DNA from: Fimbriimonadaceae bacterium
GTDB lineage: Bacteria > Armatimonadota > Fimbriimonadia > Fimbriimonadales > Fimbriimonadaceae
Assembly (NCBI GenBank): GCA_020851885.1
Contig: JADZBW010000248.1
Location: 1-8,555, forward strand
DNA: 8,555 nucleotides
Direction: 5' to 3'
Below are positions 5,628-8,555 of this stretch, piece by piece. The translations under genes were made by a program, and so were the position numbers. Within the stretch, counting starts at the first letter, position 1. Each line of letters starts with the position of its first letter. Under the pieces are notes generated by a model. The model was not told the origin of the DNA and ran no database searches. It saw nothing but the letters and a program-made list of their open reading frames with translations.

Positions 5628-7958
5628 GTGGTCGAACATCCTAACCCGCCTTCGAGATTGGAAATCCTGCAGACCCTGAGGTCGGCCAATCTCGATGTGG
5701 CGTTCAGCACCGCTTTCGCGACGTTGGTAACGGGCGCTTTCCTGGTGGGGTTTGTGAAGCTGCTGGGTGGCGGCGACCTGTGGATCGGGTTTCTATCTGC
5801 ACTGCCTGCCGCTTTGGGCGTCGTCCAGATTCCGGGTGCGATTATCGGCCGAAGGTTTCCAAGCTACAAGCGGTTCGTGCTGCCCGGAGGAGCCCTATGG
5901 CGGCTCCTCTATATTCCGGTTGCGATTCTCCCACTTCTGGCAATCGCCGATGAATTGAGACTGTTCATTCTCATCGGGTGCGTCTCCATCGCCGCCTTCA
6001 GCGTCTCGTTGGTCAATTCAACCTATAACGATTGGCTCGCCGAACTGGTCCCACCGAGTTCGCGTGGTTGGTACTTCTCACGTCGCCATGCGATTGGGAC
6101 CGGCGTTGGAGCAGGAGCGGGTTTGTTGGGTGGGTTTCTCCTCGACCAGTTCCGGGCTCGACATCAGGATGCCTACGGCTACGCCGTGGTCTTTGGCTTG
6201 GGTCTGGTCTGCGCTTCTTTGAGCCTCGTGTTCTTTATGCGGATGCGGGATATGGAACGGGCCCAAGTGGAGCGACAAAGCTTGCGACACGGGTTGGGCA
6301 CGTTTGTCGCACCATTCCGAGACCGGGACTTTCGCAAGGTCTTGATCTTCCTCGCCGTCTTCTTCTTGGGGCAGACATTTGCCGGCAACCTCTACGCGGC
6401 CTACGCGCTCGAAACCCTGAAGATGCCATTCATGTGGATCCAGGCCTGTGCGGTGACGCAGGCTTTGGGAACGATCGCGACGTCCGGCCTGTGGGGTTTC
6501 CTCGCCGATAAGTACGGCAACAAACCTTGCCTCATCTTGGCGGGCGTGGGAATTGCCCTCAATCCGATCGCCTGGATCTTCACGACTCCCGGCAACTTGA
6601 CCGCAAACGTGGTCATCTTGGTTGGGAGCCACTTCTTGATGGGTCTGTTCTGGTGTGGGGTGGCAATCACCCAGTTCAACCTGCTTTTGGCAACCGCCAA
6701 AGTGGAGGATCGAGCCAGCTATTTGGGTGCGGGTATGGCGATTCAGAGTATGGTCAGCGGTCTGGCGCCGTTGATCGGTGCGGAGATGATGTCCCGTTTG
6801 CGAGACGCCTACCCGGTCGAGAGCGCCTATAAGGGAGTGTTTTGGGCGGTGATGGCCCTGCGTGCGGTCTCGATCCTGTTCTTGGCGCCGGTCAAAGAAG
6901 AAGGATCGAGTCGAGTCCAGCGGACAATTCAAGATCTGCGCCGAATGACGCCCAGGGGTATGCGGGCGATGCGCTCTCTGAGCAAGAGCGGCGATGTCTC
7001 GACGCGCGTGGCGGCCATCCAAAGCGTTGGCAATGAAGGACTGACCCTGGCCAGCGACGAAATTGTCAAGGCCCTTGGTGATCCCTCGCCAAGCGTGCGT
7101 CGAAATGCAGCGCGAACGCTGGCAAGGCTCGGGGATACAAGACTCGCCGAGCCACTCCTCAGCCATATCGAACAACATCCCGACCTCGTCGAGGAAGAAA
7201 CGGTGGAAGCGCTGGGCGAACTGGGGAATCAGCGTGCGGTCCCTACGCTCATCGCCCTCCTTCAGAGCCCACGTTCTTTGGTTCGCCGAGCGGCGGCCAA
7301 GGCTTTGGGCCGCCTCGGCCATCCTGATGCAATTGAAGCCCTGATCGGCGCTGCGCAAGAGGTTGGCGACCCTGACCTGCGCCGCTCCAGCATTCAGGCG
7401 CTGAGGGTATTGGAAGCCCGCGAATCGGGCGCGGCGATCTTCGATGCGCTCTTCGATCCCCATCCAAGTGTGCGTATCGCGGCGGCAGAAGCGGTTTCGG
7501 AGTTGCACCTGACCGATGCTCTGCCCTACGTCCGCCAGGCTTTGGCTTACTACGAGGACGAAGCCGCCAGCGAACTGGTCTATGCCCTGGGGTCGGTGGG
7601 AACAGACGAAGACTTTCCCCTCCTCCTTGCCGAAGCGCAGAAGCAGAGGACCAAGACGACCCGCCGTCGTTGCCTCCTCGGTATCGCCAAACTCCTGGGA
7701 GTCGAAACCCAGATCTACCGACTGATGCTGGTCGAAGGCTTCCAAAGAGATGAAGCCCTCCTGACCATGCTCCAGCCTGCGATCAAAGCCAATGGTCGCG
7801 TGCGATCGGCGTTGGACCAGTTCGGGAGTGGAGAAGAACCCAAGGCCCTCCGCACCCTCCTCAAGGTCATGCCTACTGAACTGATGCGACAACTCGCCGA
7901 AGCGGAGATCGAGGAGTCGTTCTTGGTCGCCGCGGTGTTGATGGCTCATCCACGGTGA
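5628..7958 (+). CDS. MFS permease with a C-terminal HEAT-repeat domain
   Basis: The 776-residue protein joins a complete transporter to a repeat domain. Residues about 20-422 hold around 12 hydrophobic segments of the major facilitator fold. The motif-A sequence GFLADKYGNKP (290-300) lies where the second-half copy (loop 8-9) should be. The first-half equivalent, GRRFPSYKRFV (about 77-87), lacks the usual Asp. After a basic linker (about 423-454), residues 455-672 contain about seven HEAT/PBS-lyase-type repeats of roughly 30 residues, with patterns such as SVRRNAARTLARLGD and LVRRAAAKALGRLGH; another 100 helical residues follow. The repeat domain should be cytoplasmic and could regulate transport or bind a partner. 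The start is GTG at 5628 with a weak AGGCG site, 6 bases after the peptidase stop, so translation is probably coupled. The transported compound cannot be deduced. Confidence 0.93.
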   Translation: MVEHPNPPSRLEILQTLRSANLDVAFSTAFATLVTGAFLVGFVKLLGGGDLWIGFLSALPAALGVVQIPGAIIGRRFPSYKRFVLPGGALWRLLYIPVAILPLLAIADELRLFILIGCVSIAAFSVSLVNSTYNDWLAELVPPSSRGWYFSRRHAIGTGVGAGAGLLGGFLLDQFRARHQDAYGYAVVFGLGLVCASLSLVFFMRMRDMERAQVERQSLRHGLGTFVAPFRDRDFRKVLIFLAVFFLGQTFAGNLYAAYALETLKMPFMWIQACAVTQALGTIATSGLWGFLADKYGNKPCLILAGVGIALNPIAWIFTTPGNLTANVVILVGSHFLMGLFWCGVAITQFNLLLATAKVEDRASYLGAGMAIQSMVSGLAPLIGAEMMSRLRDAYPVESAYKGVFWAVMALRAVSILFLAPVKEEGSSRVQRTIQDLRRMTPRGMRAMRSLSKSGDVSTRVAAIQSVGNEGLTLASDEIVKALGDPSPSVRRNAARTLARLGDTRLAEPLLSHIEQHPDLVEEETVEALGELGNQRAVPTLIALLQSPRSLVRRAAAKALGRLGHPDAIEALIGAAQEVGDPDLRRSSIQALRVLEARESGAAIFDALFDPHPSVRIAAAEAVSELHLTDALPYVRQALAYYEDEAASELVYALGSVGTDEDFPLLLAEAQKQRTKTTRRRCLLGIAKLLGVETQIYRLMLVEGFQRDEALLTMLQPAIKANGRVRSALDQFGSGEEPKALRTLLKVMPTELMRQLAEAEIEESFLVAAVLMAHPR

Positions 7959-7967
7959 ACACAACCA

Positions 7968-8013
7968 AGAGACGGGCTTGCTTGCAACGAAGAGCTTTGG
8001 ACGGACCGTCTCT
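7968..8013. repeat. Inverted repeat between convergent genes
   Basis: AGAGACGG at 7968-7975 and CCGTCTCT at 8006-8013 are perfect 8-bp arms with a 30-base spacer, inside the 90-base gap where the MFS/HEAT gene and the terminal minus-strand gene converge. There is no T tract on either strand, so it is not a classical terminator. It may still act as a weak two-way terminator or mRNA-end structure. Confidence 0.3.
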
Positions 8014-8048
8014 GAACTTCTGAGCGAGTACGGTCACGCATTCGGCCG

Positions 8049-8555
8049 CTAGATACCGGACACCGAGTTCTGTGCCTTGCGGATTCGCTCCGAACAAGTG
8101 CGTTCCCAGTCAACCCATGAGATGAGACCCTCGTCAGGGTCGCGGAGAATGCCCGGGAATCCAGCCTTCGTCCATTCTGGACCTTTTTCTCGTGCGAAAC
8201 GCTCCCAAGCCTCAAGTTTTGAGATTCCGCCTGAAACGCTGGTCGGCGAGTTAGCAACTGATAAGGCCAGAAGAAGCTGAGTCACAAACTGGGGCGACTT
8301 GACGCCTTCGGCTGTGTTCGACACGATAAACCCAAGAGTCACCTGTTTGCCATTCGTAATAGATACAAATGGCGCTTGTGCCACAACCATGGTCGCATTG
8401 GGCTGTTTGGCAACTTCCAGTCCGCCAGAGTCGTACCGCAGCGATTGCTTAAAACGTGAGAGCAAGACTCTAATCTTGTCCCTGTTCAAGTTATAGGCGC
8501 CAAAGTCGCCAGAGTCGACGTAGTGCTCTACGCACTGCACGTTCTCATCTATCAC
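8049..8555 (-). CDS. Hypothetical protein, probably incomplete at its N-terminus
   Basis: I do not recognise this protein. An open frame of 168 codons runs from the window edge to a TAG at 8049-8051. A GTG lies exactly at the edge but cannot be judged as a start, so the gene probably continues outside. The visible part is mixed alpha/beta in character, with no signal peptide or membrane segment in view. A beta-like stretch near residues 54-78 (TMVVAQAPFVS and VTLGFIVSNT) is followed by an aliphatic helix near 88-101 and a Trp-rich C-terminus (WERFAREKG, ISWVDWERT). Base composition is near 51-52% GC by my rough count, below the roughly 60% of the MFS/HEAT gene, and codons such as ATA, AAT and AGA are commoner. 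This fits a gene acquired more recently or one under weaker selection. Confidence 0.6.
   Translation of the reverse strand: MIDENVQCVEHYVDSGDFGAYNLNRDKIRVLLSRFKQSLRYDSGGLEVAKQPNATMVVAQAPFVSITNGKQVTLGFIVSNTAEGVKSPQFVTQLLLALSVANSPTSVSGGISKLEAWERFAREKGPEWTKAGFPGILRDPDEGLISWVDWERTCSERIRKAQNSVSGI

Noticed and set aside
6078..7964. A 628-codon open reading frame on the minus strand, opposite the MFS/HEAT gene
   Set aside because: It lies almost wholly antisense to a gene with unmistakable transporter and HEAT signatures. Its translation is rich in His, Gln and Arg with no domain pattern, as expected for the complementary frame of a GC-biased gene. The length is striking but explained by codon bias.
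1..8555. Mobile element, CRISPR array, phage or defence island
   Set aside because: I found no transposase, integrase, regularly spaced direct repeats, tRNA attachment site or recognised defence gene on either strand.

Overview
The window is an ordinary-looking, gene-dense bacterial chromosome segment. GC is roughly 58-60% across most of it, intergenic gaps are short, several genes start with GTG, and there are no tRNA, rRNA, insertion-sequence or CRISPR features that I can see. The gene content includes an MFS permease fused to HEAT repeats, a helical secreted protein of unknown type, a class I PurE and several promoter-like boxes placed for leaderless transcripts. These would fit a little-studied Gram-negative-type phylum such as Armatimonadota (Fimbriimonadia). 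That placement is an inference from general resemblance only; no marker gene here settles it.

Layout. Positions 1-982 (minus) hold most of an FAD-dependent amine oxidase of the monomeric sarcosine oxidase / N-methyltryptophan oxidase type, cut off at its C-terminus by the window edge. Positions 1082-1318 (minus) encode a very basic 78-residue Lys/Ala/Pro-rich protein, followed by a strong intrinsic terminator. Next comes a plus-strand pair: a small three-helix membrane protein (1571-1942) and a secreted helical protein (1951-2544) with two LTxxQ-like motifs. These converge, with overlapping stop codons, on a minus-strand run read in the order response regulator (4783-4337), rhomboid protease with a helical-repeat tail (4240-3041) and purE (3023-2541).

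Divergent from the response regulator is a two-gene plus-strand operon: a secreted zinc metallopeptidase-like protein whose active-site pattern resembles the anthrax lethal factor catalytic domain (4842-5621), and, 6 bases later, a 776-residue MFS permease with a C-terminal HEAT-repeat domain (5628-7958). The window ends in a minus-strand gene of unknown function and lower GC (8049 to the edge).

How the genes may work together. PurE is housekeeping purine synthesis. The remaining genes lean towards the envelope: rhomboid protease, secreted peptidase, transporter, small membrane protein and secreted helical protein. The best-supported functional unit is the peptidase/permease operon, which could pair extracytoplasmic cleavage with uptake or export; this is inferred from adjacency alone. 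A recurring regulatory theme is a TAnnnT box ending 6-7 bases before the start codon, with no Shine-Dalgarno sequence, at four genes. This suggests that leaderless mRNAs are common in this organism.
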